From an uncultured Pontibacter sp. (lineage in GTDB: Bacteria; Bacteroidota; Bacteroidia; Cytophagales; Hymenobacteraceae), in NCBI RefSeq assembly GCF_947495565.1, contig NZ_CANLZM010000010.1:62001-126000 (forward strand): 64,000 bases of DNA. The letters are read 5' to 3'. The position numbers and the translations under genes are program-made. The notes under the pieces were generated by a model, which searched no databases, had not been told where the DNA came from, and was given only the letters and a program-made list of their open reading frames with translations. Below are positions 26,921 to 36,304 of this stretch, one piece after another. Numbering within the stretch: position 1 is the stretch's first letter; every line of letters starts with the position of its first letter.

Positions 26921-27628
26921 ATGCAGCGATATATTTTGGTAACAGGAGGAACAAAAGGAATCGGGAGAGCCATTATTGAGCAGTTCGCCAAAGAAGGTTT
27001 TCATATTATTACCTGTTCCAGAAACGAAAAAGATCTGCAAAAGTTAAAGCTGGACATCGAGCAGAATTATACTTTCTCCAAAGTCTTTTACCACGAAGCC
27101 GATTTAAGCGACCGTACATCCCTGAAGCGATTTGCTAACTATGTGCAGGGCCTGAATGTGCAGGTGGATGTGCTGGTAAATAACAGCGGCCTGTTTATAC
27201 CTGGTAAAATCACAGAGGAAGAAGAAGAGGCACTGCCTTTCATGATCAACACCAACCTGTACAGCGCTTATTATATGACCCGCGCCTTCGTGCATGATAT
27301 GGTTGCGCGCCGCGCTGGCCATATCTTTAACATGTGCTCCACAGCAAGTATAACGGCTTACACAAACGGAGGCTCTTACTGCATTTCTAAGTTTGCTATG
27401 TATGGCATGAGCAAAGTGCTGCGCGAGGAGCTGAAAGAACACAATGTGCGGGTTACGGCCATACTTCCGGGGGCTACGCTGACTGCAAGCTGGGAAGGGG
27501 TGGACCTGCCGCCAGAGCGATTTGTGAAAGCAGAAGATGTGGCCATGGCCGTTTGGGGAGCTTACACGTTATCAGAGAATAGTGTGGTGGAAGAACTACT
27601 GATCAGGCCGCAGCTAGGAGACCTTTAA
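26921..27628 (+). CDS. SDR-family oxidoreductase
   Basis: 235-residue short-chain dehydrogenase. Cofactor motif TGGTKGIG at residues 8-15, NNSG at about 88 and the catalytic pair in SYCISK (Tyr, Lys) near residue 153 are all present, so the enzyme should be active with NAD(P)H. It resembles 3-ketoacyl/sepiapterin-reductase-like SDRs; the substrate cannot be predicted. It is followed 222 bases later by another SDR in the same direction, related only at the family level. Confidence 0.88.
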   Translation: MQRYILVTGGTKGIGRAIIEQFAKEGFHIITCSRNEKDLQKLKLDIEQNYTFSKVFYHEADLSDRTSLKRFANYVQGLNVQVDVLVNNSGLFIPGKITEEEEEALPFMINTNLYSAYYMTRAFVHDMVARRAGHIFNMCSTASITAYTNGGSYCISKFAMYGMSKVLREELKEHNVRVTAILPGATLTASWEGVDLPPERFVKAEDVAMAVWGAYTLSENSVVEELLIRPQLGDL

Positions 27629-27655
27629 GTTAGAGAGTTTAAGAGTTTAAAACAA
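27629..27655. repeat. Low-complexity intergenic word repeat (GTTAGAGAGTTTAAGAGTTTA)
   Basis: Directly after the SDR stop codon the spacer consists of reiterated GTTTAAGA/GTTAGAGA-like words. Comparable short-word spacers occur elsewhere in the window (see findings). Confidence 0.5.
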
Positions 27656-27850
27656 CGGTAAATGCGCTGTTTTTGGCTTTCATCTTGCTAAATGGCCGTT
27701 CTGGTATAGGGGATCTTGTGCTGGTATGTCTGCTTTAGATTATACTTCCCTTGTTATTGCTGGTAACTGCTTTTGAGTATAATGCTTATCAGTAACAGGA
27801 TCAGAAGCCGTAAATAAATAATTACTTGTTCATCATTAACCTGTAGAACT

Positions 27851-28555
27851 ATGGATTTAAAAGGAAAAGTAGCAGTGGTAACCGGAGTAAGCAAAGGAAT
27901 TGGCCTGGCTGCCGTAAAACTACTGCTGGAAAAAGGTGCCATTGTAGCGGGCTGGGGCCGAACTGCACCAGACCTGGAGCACGATAATTTTCATCATTTT
28001 GAGTGTGATGTGCGGCACAGCGAGTCTGTCCAAGCTGCTTTTGACCAAACCATAGCTCGTTTAGGCACGCATGTGCAGGTGCTGGTAAATAATGCCGGAC
28101 TCGGTATTGCGGGCTTCTTAGAAGACATGAGCCTGGATGACTGGCACACCATGTTCAACACCAATGTGAACGGTATTTTTTACTGCACGCGCTTGGTGCT
28201 GCCTGGCATGAAGGAGCTGGAAGAAGGGCATATCATCAACATTTCTTCTATCGCCGGCACTACGGGCATTGAGCAAATGTCAGGCTACTGTGGCACCAAG
28301 CATGCAGTAAGAGGCATTTCCCATTCGCTATACAAAGAAGTGCGCGAGTATGGAATTAAAGTGACCTGCATTTACCCTGGATCGGTGCAAACCAACTTTT
28401 TTGATAACATCGAGAGCGTAACGGTGAACGAAAATATGATGCGGCCGGAAGACATTGCCTCTACCATTTTACATGCGCTGGAGTCGCACCCCAATTACCA
28501 CCACATCGACATAGAAGTTCGACCGCTGATGCCAAAAGGGAAGCGTCAGAAATAA
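27851..28555 (+). CDS. SDR-family oxidoreductase
   Basis: 234-residue short-chain dehydrogenase with cofactor motif TGVSKGIG (residues 10-17), NNAG near 82 and active site GYCGTK (Tyr, Lys) near 149. Catalytic residues are complete. Substrate unknown. It has its own spacer before gldA, so it is probably transcribed separately from the gliding genes. Confidence 0.88.
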   Translation: MDLKGKVAVVTGVSKGIGLAAVKLLLEKGAIVAGWGRTAPDLEHDNFHHFECDVRHSESVQAAFDQTIARLGTHVQVLVNNAGLGIAGFLEDMSLDDWHTMFNTNVNGIFYCTRLVLPGMKELEEGHIINISSIAGTTGIEQMSGYCGTKHAVRGISHSLYKEVREYGIKVTCIYPGSVQTNFFDNIESVTVNENMMRPEDIASTILHALESHPNYHHIDIEVRPLMPKGKRQK

Positions 28556-28725
28556 AGTATAAGTATGGCAAGGCTTTTGTAACTTTGGATCAGAATCTAA
28601 GGGTTTGAGTATGTTTGTAGTGTAGTGCGTGTGCTAGATAGCGCTAAGGCTAACTGTAAAAACCTTTCTGAACCTGAAGATATCGCTTCGTTTAAAAATT
28701 ATCTAAACTACTTAGATTAAGAACA

Positions 28726-29643
28726 TTGTCTGTCGAAGTAAAGAACCTTTCTAAAGTTTATGGGGCGCAGCATGCCGTAAATGACATCTCGTTTACAGTG
28801 GAGCAAGGGCAGATTTTGGGTTTTCTGGGCCCGAACGGTGCCGGTAAATCCACTACCATGAAAATTGCCACCTGCTATTTGCCCCCATCCGCCGGAACAG
28901 TGAAAGTAGCAGGATACGATGTGGTGCAGGACCCAATAGCTGTGCGCCGCCATGTTGGTTACCTGCCAGAGCACAACCCCCTATATCTTGATATGTATGT
29001 GCACGAGTATCTGCAGTTTGTAGCCTCGGTGTATGGCCTTAAGGGGAAATACGGCAAAGCAAGAGTGCAGGAGATGGTGGAGCTTTGCGGACTCACGCTG
29101 GAGCAAGGCAAAAAGATAGGGGCTTTATCTAAAGGCTACCGACAAAGAGTAGGGCTGGCCCAGGCGCTGGTGCACGACCCTCAGGTATTGATTCTGGATG
29201 AGCCCACTACCGGACTGGATCCAAATCAGATAGTAGAAATTAGATCGCTGATCAAGCAAATAGGGCAGAACAAAACCGTTATCTTTTCTACACACATCAT
29301 GCAGGAAGTAACTGCCATCTGCGATCGTGTGGTGATTATAAACCGTGGCAAACTGGTGGCTGACAGTGATGTGGCTAGCCTGCAAACAAGCGGCAGAAAC
29401 GAGAAAGTGACGCTGGTGGAGTTTGAGGCAGCGGTAGAGGCGGAGGCACTGCAAAGTATAGCCGGTGTCCTGCGCGTGGAAATAGCTCAAAACCATACGT
29501 ACCGCATCACCTCCAGCAAAGAGGCTGACGTTCGCTCCAATGTTTTCCGGATCGCTGCTGAGCGTAATTGGCCGCTGGTGGGGCTAAAGCAGGAAGAGAG
29601 CTCCCTGGAGCAAGTTTTTCAGCAGCTTACGCAGGAGAATTAA
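28726..29643 (+). CDS. gldA: Gliding-motility ABC transporter ATPase GldA
   Basis: ATPase of the GldA-GldF-GldG transporter associated with gliding in Bacteroidota. 305 residues beginning at a TTG codon (28726), since no ATG precedes the conserved VEVKNLSKVYGAQHAV. Walker A GPNGAGKSTTMK, signature LSKGYRQRVGLAQAL and Walker B ILDEPTTGLDP are clear, with the C-terminal extension typical of GldA. gldF starts 66 bases after its stop and gldG overlaps gldF, so all three probably form one operon, whereas in Flavobacterium johnsoniae gldA is separate from gldFG. Confidence 0.9.
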   Translation: MSVEVKNLSKVYGAQHAVNDISFTVEQGQILGFLGPNGAGKSTTMKIATCYLPPSAGTVKVAGYDVVQDPIAVRRHVGYLPEHNPLYLDMYVHEYLQFVASVYGLKGKYGKARVQEMVELCGLTLEQGKKIGALSKGYRQRVGLAQALVHDPQVLILDEPTTGLDPNQIVEIRSLIKQIGQNKTVIFSTHIMQEVTAICDRVVIINRGKLVADSDVASLQTSGRNEKVTLVEFEAAVEAEALQSIAGVLRVEIAQNHTYRITSSKEADVRSNVFRIAAERNWPLVGLKQEESSLEQVFQQLTQEN

Positions 29644-29708
29644 GCGCAAAAACACAGACAACCTTTACAGTCCATTCAATACTCAGCATTCATAGTTCGA
29701 AAAGATTC

Positions 29709-30437
29709 ATGCTAGCAATCTTAAAAAAAGAATTTAATGGCTTCCTGAACTCGCTCATCGCCTACATCGTGATAGCGGTTTTTCTGGTGGCCATCGGTAT
29801 GTTTATGTGGGTGTTTCCGGAGAGCAGCGTGCTGGAGTATGGCTTCGCCGACATGCAGACGCTCTTCAACATGGCACCTTGGGTTTTCCTGTTCCTGATT
29901 CCGGCCATTACCATGCGTACCTTTGCCGAGGAAAAGCGTGAAGGAACCATTGAGCTGCTGCTTACAAAACCCATTACCGACTTGCAACTTATACTTGGCA
30001 AGTACTTCGCTGCGCTGCTGCTGGCCCTGGTTGCGCTGCTGCCCACGCTACTCTACTATTACTCTGTATACGAATTAGGTAACCCACAAGGAAATGTTGA
30101 CTCAGCCGCTGTGGTTGGCTCATACTTAGGACTCGTTTTTCTGGCCGGTGTTTTTGCAGCTATCGGCGTGTTTGCCTCGGCCATTTCCGATAACCAGATC
30201 ATCTCGTTTGTAATTGCCGTCTTTCTATGCTTTATCATTTACACCGGTTTTGATTCGATTGCCTCTATACCTATGTGGGGCGGTTCTAGCTATTTTATCA
30301 GTCAGCTGGGCATTTCGTACCACTACACCGCCATCAGTAAAGGATTGGTCGATTCGCGCGATGTATTATACTTTCTGAGTGTGATCGCCATTATGATCTT
30401 AGTCACTAAACTTGTGTTGAGGAGCAGAAAATGGTAA
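29709..30437 (+). CDS. gldF: Gliding-motility ABC transporter permease GldF
   Basis: Six-segment inner-membrane permease, 242 residues from the ATG at 29709 (MLAILKKEFNGFLNS). An open extension upstream to 29568 overlaps gldA and has no membrane or family character, so it is rejected as the start. Conserved PAITMRTFAEEKREGTIELL near residue 67 is typical of ABC-2 permeases. The last seven bases overlap gldG. Its role in gliding or in surface assembly is known from genetics in Flavobacterium; the substrate is unknown. Confidence 0.92.
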   Translation: MLAILKKEFNGFLNSLIAYIVIAVFLVAIGMFMWVFPESSVLEYGFADMQTLFNMAPWVFLFLIPAITMRTFAEEKREGTIELLLTKPITDLQLILGKYFAALLLALVALLPTLLYYYSVYELGNPQGNVDSAAVVGSYLGLVFLAGVFAAIGVFASAISDNQIISFVIAVFLCFIIYTGFDSIASIPMWGGSSYFISQLGISYHYTAISKGLVDSRDVLYFLSVIAIMILVTKLVLRSRKW

Positions 30438-32122
30438 CGGAGCAAAACAAGAGCAAACGCGGCAGCGATGTGATGGTGTTTCTGGCCTCCGTGGCAGGCA
30501 TCATACTTTTAAACATACTTGCAGCCAACTATTTTTTCCGCCTCGACCTGACGGAAGATAAACGGTATACCATCGCGCCGGTAACCAAGCAGATGCTGGG
30601 AAATCTGGAGCAGGAGGTTGTGGTGGATGTATACCTAGAGGGCGATTTTCCGGCAGGCTTTAAGCGCTTGCAGCAGTCGGTGCGGGAGACGCTGGATGAG
30701 TTTCGGATATATGCCGGCGGCAACCTTCGCTATAACTTTATTGACCCAACAGAGATAACCGACGAGCAGCAGCGAAACGAGTTTTATACTTCGCTGGCGC
30801 AGAAGGGCATTATGCCAACCAACCTGCGCGCCACGGAAGAGGGCAAGCAGGTGGAGCGCCTGGTTTTTCCGGGGGCAGTGATAAAGTATAACGGCAAAGA
30901 AACAGCTGTAAATCTGCTTAAAGGCAATTTGGCAGCCTCGCCGGATGAGCGCCTGAACCAATCAGTGGAAGGAGTGGAATATGAAATGGCCACGGCTATC
31001 CGGAAGCTGGCATTTCAGGGGAACAAGATTATCGGCTACATTACCGGGCAAGGTGAGCTGGAGCAAGAGCAGGTAACTGATTTACTGGGCTCTCTGCAGG
31101 AATATTACCGCGTAGCCCGTGGCGAGTTAGACCAAATTCCGTCATTGGATGGGCTCGATCTCATCATCATAGCCAAACCCACACAGCCTTACAGCGAAGC
31201 CGACAAGTATAAAATTGATCAGTTTATCATGAAAGGCGGAAAAGCAGTCTTCTTCGTCGATCCGATAAACGCCAACATGGACAGTGTTGGGGCAGGGGGC
31301 ACTTTTGCCATGCCGTACAACCTGAACCTCGACGACCTGCTGTTCCGCTACGGTGTGCGCCTCAATCCAAACCTGATCATGGACTTGAACTCAGGGTTTA
31401 TACCTTTGGTAACAGGCTATCTGGGCGATAAGCCGCAGACAGAGATGGTGAATTGGCGCTTTTACCCGTTGCTGAACAATTTTAGCAAACACCCTGCTAC
31501 CCGTAACCTGGATGCCGTTTATTCCAAGTTTGTAAGCACCATGGATACCGTTAAAGCAGAGGGAATCCGTAAAGCACCGCTGGTTTATACTTCTGCCTAC
31601 TCCCGCATAATGGAGGCTCCGGTGCCGCTCACCCTCGAGGAAACACGCATGGAAGTAAACCCTGCGCAGTACCAGGCGGGGCAACAACCGGTCGGGTACA
31701 TACTGGAGGGCAAGTTTACATCTTTGTTCCGTAACCGAAACGCGCCAGCAGGTGTACAGCAAACACACGTGCAGGAGCAGGGAGTTGAAAGCAAGATTGC
31801 TGTTTTCTCAGACGGAGACCTGGTTCGCAACGATGTAAACCCACGCACAGGGCAGGCCTACGAATTAGGTTTTGACAGGTATAACAACATGACCTTTGCC
31901 AATAAGGAGCTTGCCATGAACACCGTGCATTACCTGTTGGATGCGGAGGGGCTGATTAATGTCCGCAGCAAGGAGATTGCCTTGCGCCCGCTGGATAAAG
32001 TGCGGGTGCGCGAAGAGAAAACCTATTGGCAGTTGCTGAACCTGGTGGCCCCGATTATGCTGTTGGGCTTATTTGGCGTGGCTCGATATTATTTGCGCAA
32101 GCGCAAGTATGAGCGCTTTTGA
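30431..32122 (+). CDS. gldG: Gliding-motility associated ABC transporter substrate-binding protein GldG
   Basis: 563-residue protein anchored by an N-terminal membrane segment (about 15-35) and a C-terminal one (about 535-555), with the large region between them on the periplasmic side. It belongs to the ABC-type auxiliary transport family with LTEDKRYTIAP near residue 35 and FVDPINANMDS near 278. It overlaps gldF by seven bases, indicating translational coupling, and completes the GldA-F-G transporter. Confidence 0.93.
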   Translation: MVTEQNKSKRGSDVMVFLASVAGIILLNILAANYFFRLDLTEDKRYTIAPVTKQMLGNLEQEVVVDVYLEGDFPAGFKRLQQSVRETLDEFRIYAGGNLRYNFIDPTEITDEQQRNEFYTSLAQKGIMPTNLRATEEGKQVERLVFPGAVIKYNGKETAVNLLKGNLAASPDERLNQSVEGVEYEMATAIRKLAFQGNKIIGYITGQGELEQEQVTDLLGSLQEYYRVARGELDQIPSLDGLDLIIIAKPTQPYSEADKYKIDQFIMKGGKAVFFVDPINANMDSVGAGGTFAMPYNLNLDDLLFRYGVRLNPNLIMDLNSGFIPLVTGYLGDKPQTEMVNWRFYPLLNNFSKHPATRNLDAVYSKFVSTMDTVKAEGIRKAPLVYTSAYSRIMEAPVPLTLEETRMEVNPAQYQAGQQPVGYILEGKFTSLFRNRNAPAGVQQTHVQEQGVESKIAVFSDGDLVRNDVNPRTGQAYELGFDRYNNMTFANKELAMNTVHYLLDAEGLINVRSKEIALRPLDKVRVREEKTYWQLLNLVAPIMLLGLFGVARYYLRKRKYERF

Positions 32123-32195
32123 AATTATCTGCTTATAACACAGTCTGCAGCAAAAAACGAGTACCAAAAGGCTTAGGAGAAAAACGAAATATTTT

Positions 32196-32203
32196 TAACT
32201 TTG
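32196..32203 (+). promoter_or_regulatory. Putative -7 element of dnaN promoter (TAACTTTG)
   Basis: TAACTTTG matches the Bacteroidota -7 consensus TAnnTTTG and lies 27 bases before the dnaN start. No TTG is found at the usual distance upstream, so this is tentative. Confidence 0.4.
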
Positions 32204-32229
32204 CCTAAATAACATTATAGGTATACATA

Positions 32230-33354
32230 ATGAAATTCATAGTCTCTTCTTCTGCTCTCCTGAAGCAGTTATCCAGCATAAATGGTGTGGTAACCAATAA
32301 TCCGGTTGTACCCATCTTAGAGAACTTTCTGTTCGAGATAAACAACAGCAAGCTTACTATCACAGCCAGCGATCTGGAAACATCCATGATCACAGAACTG
32401 CCAGTGGAGGCGAAGGAGAATGGCCGCATTGCCGCTCCCGCTAAAATTCTGCTGGAGACGCTTAAGAACCTGCCGGACCAGCCAGTAACTTTTACCATAG
32501 ACGAAGAGACGTATACCATCGAGATTAGCTCTTCTAACGGTCGTTACAAACTATCAGGCGAGAACGCTACAGATTTCCCGCGTGTACCTTCTGTGCAAGG
32601 TGGTAACTCTATTGAAATACCGTCTAACGTGCTGGCAAGAGCCATCAACAAAACTATTTTTGCGGTAAGCAATGATGAACTTCGCCCGGCCATGACAGGT
32701 ATCTTCGTGCAGCTGCGTTCAGAGAGTGTTACATTCGTAGCTACCGACGGACATCGCCTGCTGCGTTATCGCCGCACGGATGTTGGCACGGCTCAGGAAG
32801 CATCTATTATCGTGCCTCGTAAGGCTTTCACGCTGCTCAAGTCTACGTTGCCATCTGAGGCTACGGCTGTGCGGATGGAATTTAACCAGTCTAACGCTTT
32901 CTTCAGCTTCGATAATATCCGTATGATTTGCCGCCTGATAGACGAGCGTTATCCTGATTATGAGAACGTAATTCCGGTGCAAAACCCGAACAAGCTGGTT
33001 ATAGATCGTGCAGACTTACAGAGCTCTGTTAAGCGTATCTCTATCTACTCAAACAAAACAACGCACCAAATCAGGTTAAAGCTGTCAGGCTCTGAGCTGC
33101 AGGTTTCTGCCGAGGATCTTGACTTCTCAAATGAGGCGAACGAACGCTTGACCTGCCAGTACGATGGTGAGGATATGGAGATCGGCTTTAACGCCAAGTT
33201 CCTGATGGAGATGCTTAACAACATCGATTCTGACGAAATCACGTTTGAGCTGTCTACACCAAACCGCGCTGGTTTGCTAATGCCGATTGTAAACGAGGAG
33301 GCCGAGGACGTACTGATGCTGGTAATGCCGGTAATGTTGAACAACTACGTTTAA
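32230..33354 (+). CDS. dnaN: DNA polymerase III subunit beta (sliding clamp)
   Basis: Ring-shaped processivity clamp of the replicative polymerase. 374 residues with the three repeated clamp domains; MKFIVSSSALLKQLSSINGVV at the start, the GHRLL motif (in VATDGHRLLRYRR) near residue 175 and the C-terminal LVMPVMLNNYV are diagnostic. It is a single gene between gldG and a strong terminator; dnaA and recF are not adjacent, so this is not an origin region of the classic type. Confidence 0.97.
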   Translation: MKFIVSSSALLKQLSSINGVVTNNPVVPILENFLFEINNSKLTITASDLETSMITELPVEAKENGRIAAPAKILLETLKNLPDQPVTFTIDEETYTIEISSSNGRYKLSGENATDFPRVPSVQGGNSIEIPSNVLARAINKTIFAVSNDELRPAMTGIFVQLRSESVTFVATDGHRLLRYRRTDVGTAQEASIIVPRKAFTLLKSTLPSEATAVRMEFNQSNAFFSFDNIRMICRLIDERYPDYENVIPVQNPNKLVIDRADLQSSVKRISIYSNKTTHQIRLKLSGSELQVSAEDLDFSNEANERLTCQYDGEDMEIGFNAKFLMEMLNNIDSDEITFELSTPNRAGLLMPIVNEEAEDVLMLVMPVMLNNYV

Positions 33355-33373
33355 GCTTAAAGTATAAATATTG

Positions 33374-33405
33374 AAAAAGGCGAACCCTCGGGCTCGCCTT
33401 TTTTT
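33374..33405 (+). terminator. Terminator after dnaN
   Basis: AAAAAGGCGA-CCC pairs with GGG-TCGCCTTTTT (one A-C mismatch) around TC and continues into a T run. An AAGTATA copy sits a few bases upstream at 33361. Confidence 0.85.
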
Positions 33406-33530
33406 GTTTGCGACCATACTGTAACAAGTATAGGGTAGTACTTCAAACTAAAACAAAGCCTACGTTTGCCATGGCTGAGTAAATGCAAAAAATTATTATA
33501 GCACAAACTTTGCAGGCTTGAAAGTAATTA

Positions 33531-34598
33531 TTATCTCTGCTTACGCAGCTGTATGAATACTGGGAAGTGGTCTGAATACCCGCCTAAGTATACAGAGCCG
33601 CTATAAGTACTTTTCGGTGCCTCTTTAAACTTGCCCAACGTATACTTTATGTTTACCGGGTCATAGATCTTGGCAGATCCGCGCACGTACTCAAGCCCTT
33701 GCTCTGGGCCAATCAATGATTTTGATATAATTACCTGGTCCAGCATCTGGAAATCACCGCGGTAAGTATAACTGCCAAGGCCGTTTACATAAGCCATGTA
33801 ATGCGTGTTAAATAGCTCCTTGTTATATGCTGGGTTAGGGCGGCCTGTGGCTTTTAAGGTTTGCTGCATAACACTGGATCGTGGCTCGGCGTCAAAATCG
33901 CCTAGCACTATGATTTTTGAATTCGGGTCGGCTTTCTGCTGCTTTTCAATTTCCTGGCGCAGTGTGGCAGCGGCTGCATGCAAGCGACTTTCATCCTGCC
34001 TGCCACGGCGGCTGCGGCTGCGTGGAGGCCAATGGTTAATATAAATTGTAATCAGTTCGCCCTGCAACTCACCTTTCACCTGCAGAATATCACGCGAAGT
34101 ATAATTTTTATCTTTGAAGTTGATCTTAAGGTATTGCGTAGAAGTAGGCTTGAAAATTTTAGGCTTGTACAGTAGCGCTATGTCTAAACCTTGAGGGTCA
34201 TCCATATCTTTGTGAATGGCGTTGTACCCGAGTTTGCGAAGAGGAGAGGTGGCCAGTAAGTCATCTAAAACGTACCGGTTTTCTATTTCGCCCAGACCTA
34301 TAATAGCCGGGCCATTGTTGCCGCCTATACCTGCAATAACTGCTGCAACGTTGTTTAGCTTCTGCTTATAACGCTCCTCCGTCCAATTCATCTCGCCTTC
34401 AGGCGTAAAAGGGTCGTCATTGGTTTTTGGGTTATCCTTCGTGTCGAAAAACTTTTCGGTGTTGTAGAAAGCAACCGTATGCAGCTTATCCTTTTTAGAA
34501 GTTATAGGTAGCTTTGAACATCCGATGAGGGTGAAAAAGGTAAAAAAAAGAAAGAGAGTTTTAAATCCGTGGCGCATCGCGTAACTTTGTGCTGTCAT
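33531..34598 (-). CDS. Endonuclease/exonuclease/phosphatase-family lipoprotein
   Basis: 355 residues with a lipoprotein signal (hydrophobic stretch ending LIGC, Cys near residue 27; a start seven codons in, MRHGFKTLF, is equally possible). The rest is a DNase I-like fold: AFYNTEKFFDTKDNP, GLGEIENR (metal Glu), NHWPPRS, GDFDAEPRS and the C-terminal GYSDHFPVFIQL (catalytic Asp-His). It should act outside the cytoplasmic membrane on nucleic acids or phosphoesters. It is divergent from gldC and the two start regions overlap closely. Confidence 0.88.
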   Translation of the reverse strand: MTAQSYAMRHGFKTLFLFFTFFTLIGCSKLPITSKKDKLHTVAFYNTEKFFDTKDNPKTNDDPFTPEGEMNWTEERYKQKLNNVAAVIAGIGGNNGPAIIGLGEIENRYVLDDLLATSPLRKLGYNAIHKDMDDPQGLDIALLYKPKIFKPTSTQYLKINFKDKNYTSRDILQVKGELQGELITIYINHWPPRSRSRRGRQDESRLHAAAATLRQEIEKQQKADPNSKIIVLGDFDAEPRSSVMQQTLKATGRPNPAYNKELFNTHYMAYVNGLGSYTYRGDFQMLDQVIISKSLIGPEQGLEYVRGSAKIYDPVNIKYTLGKFKEAPKSTYSGSVYLGGYSDHFPVFIQLRKQR

Positions 34599-34651
34599 AT
34601 GATATACGCATATTACGAGAACCCTATACTATAAAGTTTAAAATTGAGCTC

Positions 34652-35005
34652 ATGAAGAAATCAGAAATATACTTTAGCATTGCGTTAGACGATAACCGGA
34701 TACCGGAGGCCATTAGCTGGCGTGCCACTGATGCCGGGGACAAAATCCATTTTGCCAAGGCTATCAACATCTCACTTTGGGATCGTGATGAGGCTGGCAC
34801 TATGAAGATTGACCTTTGGACAAAGGATATGCCAGTAGACGAAATGAAGTACTTTTACATTGATACAATGGGAGCTATGGCGCAAAGTATAGCCACTGCT
34901 ACCAGCGATCAGGTAATGGCCCAGAAAATTCGTGATTTATGCCAGGAGCTGACCGACCATGTGGAGCAGGACCGTCTGAAAAACGATAAGGAAGGTAAGC
35001 AGTAA
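34652..35005 (+). CDS. gldC: Gliding motility protein GldC
   Basis: 117-residue cytoplasmic protein starting at MKKSEIYFSIALDDNRIPE, the conserved start of the GldC family; the frame is open 21 codons further but that part overlaps the divergent gene and is not conserved. GldC is needed for efficient gliding in Flavobacterium, biochemical role unknown. WRATDAG and LWTKDMPVDEMKYFY are conserved blocks. A strong terminator follows at once, so it is a single-gene transcript. Confidence 0.92.
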   Translation: MKKSEIYFSIALDDNRIPEAISWRATDAGDKIHFAKAINISLWDRDEAGTMKIDLWTKDMPVDEMKYFYIDTMGAMAQSIATATSDQVMAQKIRDLCQELTDHVEQDRLKNDKEGKQ

Positions 35006-35028
35006 TTTTCTACTACCACCTCATGAAA

Positions 35029-35069
35029 ACACTGAAGCCGTTCCTGTCAGGAACGGCTTCAGTGTTTTT
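35029..35069 (+). terminator. Terminator after gldC
   Basis: A 19-bp perfect stem (AACACTGAAGCCGTTCCTG and its complement) with a single-base centre, followed by TTTTTG. Confidence 0.92.
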
Positions 35070-35108
35070 GAAATATTATTAATGCTACGATAAAACTTAC
35101 AGGAGCTA

Positions 35109-35555
35109 TTAGTTTACGCTAACTGACATGTCAGGGCTAGCGCTTTCAGCAGCGGCTACGGCACCAGTGTTTTGGTTATTAACGGTAGCCATAAATTTTT
35201 TATCCGCTGCACTGTATACTTTTCTATCGCCGAAATAATCATTGTACTGCACAGTGCTTAATACTTTTTCTAAGTATAAATCACGCTCGGCGTATATGTT
35301 CTTGCAAAGGTCATCGATTTTAGCCTGCTTACCGGCAAACTGCTGCTCGATAGCGGTTATTTGCTCTGCAACCTGTAAGTTTATTTCCTTTACTTTTTTG
35401 GATTGGAAGTTATTCAAACGTAGCTCTTTTATCATTTGATTTGACAGATTCTGTGCCCTGGCTGCAGCTACTGCCTTAGAAGACCTATCCCCATTAGCTT
35501 TAGTTGCAAACGTGCACCCAAACATCATACAAACCATTATTGCTATTTTTTTCAT
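35109..35555 (-). CDS. Secreted helical protein, unknown function
   Basis: 148 residues with an N-terminal signal peptide (MKKIAIMVCMMFGCTFATKA) and a predicted mostly helical mature part (LSNQMIKELRLNNFQSKKVK, then QITAIEQQFAGKQAKIDDL). The pattern resembles small periplasmic Spy/CpxP-like helical proteins of Bacteroidota, but no catalytic or binding motif is visible. Single gene with a shared terminator region downstream of gldC. Confidence 0.7.
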   Translation of the reverse strand: MKKIAIMVCMMFGCTFATKANGDRSSKAVAAARAQNLSNQMIKELRLNNFQSKKVKEINLQVAEQITAIEQQFAGKQAKIDDLCKNIYAERDLYLEKVLSTVQYNDYFGDRKVYSAADKKFMATVNNQNTGAVAAAESASPDMSVSVN

Positions 35556-35678
35556 AATCTTATCCTTCCTTCTTAAGTTTTATTTTCTAGTTTCTTATAC
35601 TTACAACGAGCTAAAAAGGGTGAAAGATTCCGGCTGCTGCAAATATTTTTATGTCTAATATAGTGCAGATACCATGCC

Positions 35679-35715
35679 AAAAAGCCCGTTTAAACTTAAT
35701 TAAACGGGCTTTTTC
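35679..35715. terminator. Bidirectional terminator hairpin
   Basis: AAAAAGCCCGTTTAA and TTAAACGGGCTTTTT form a perfect stem. It lies downstream of the minus-strand dcd gene. Confidence 0.88.
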
Positions 35716-35733
35716 TATTTTATTGAAGTATGA

Positions 35734-36270
35734 TTACCACTCGTTCATCCACATCATCGACTCCACAGGAGTAATGGTGCGGCGATTGTATTTAGCGTTT
35801 TGCTTGGTGTTATAGTAGTTCTCAATTCCACCTTTTACCTCAAAGTATATAAGCTGACCAATAGGCATGCCATGGTATATACGCACTTTCTGGGACACAG
35901 AAATCTCGAGTGTCCAGGTGTTGCAAAAGCCTACATCGCCCTTACCGGCTGTGGCGTGTATGTCAATTCCCAAACGCCCTACGCTGGACTTGCCTTCCAG
36001 AAAAGGAACATGTGCATGGGTTTCGGTATACTCCAGCGTTACGCCCAAGTATAACTTTCCTGGTTCCAGCACAAAACCTTCCTGCGGTATCTCGAAAACG
36101 TCTATTTCGTTGTGCTTACGGGCATCTAGCACCTCGTCTTTGTAACGCGCCAGGTAACGGCCTAAATGTACGTCATAAGAGTTGGTGCCGAGGCAAGAGC
36201 GGTCAAAAGGCTCCACCAGAATGGTACCTTTCTCTATCTCCTCCAGTATCTGCTTGTCTGATAAAATCAT
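35734..36270 (-). CDS. dcd: dCTP deaminase
   Basis: Makes dUTP from dCTP for thymidylate synthesis. From the ATG at 36270 (MILSDKQILEEIEKG) it has 178 residues; an upstream Met eight codons earlier is not conserved. The active-site blocks EGKSSVGRLGI, HATAGKGDVGFCNTWTLEI and IYHGMPIGQLIYFEV are present. Single gene ending at a strong hairpin. Typical length for the Bacteroidota enzyme. Confidence 0.95.
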   Translation of the reverse strand: MILSDKQILEEIEKGTILVEPFDRSCLGTNSYDVHLGRYLARYKDEVLDARKHNEIDVFEIPQEGFVLEPGKLYLGVTLEYTETHAHVPFLEGKSSVGRLGIDIHATAGKGDVGFCNTWTLEISVSQKVRIYHGMPIGQLIYFEVKGGIENYYNTKQNAKYNRRTITPVESMMWMNEW

Positions 36271-36304
36271 ATTGGTGGGTGTTTTGGAATGCAAAAGTAA
36301 GGAA

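Noticed and set aside
29568..29708. Upstream extension of gldF from a TTG codon
   Set aside because: It overlaps the end of gldA and has no membrane or family character; the ATG at 29709 starts the conserved protein.
32116..33360. Replication origin near dnaN
   Set aside because: dnaA and recF are not adjacent and I see no cluster of DnaA boxes; dnaN here stands alone.
34589..34651. Upstream extension of gldC
   Set aside because: Overlaps the divergent gene and its leader; the conserved GldC family starts at MKKSEI.
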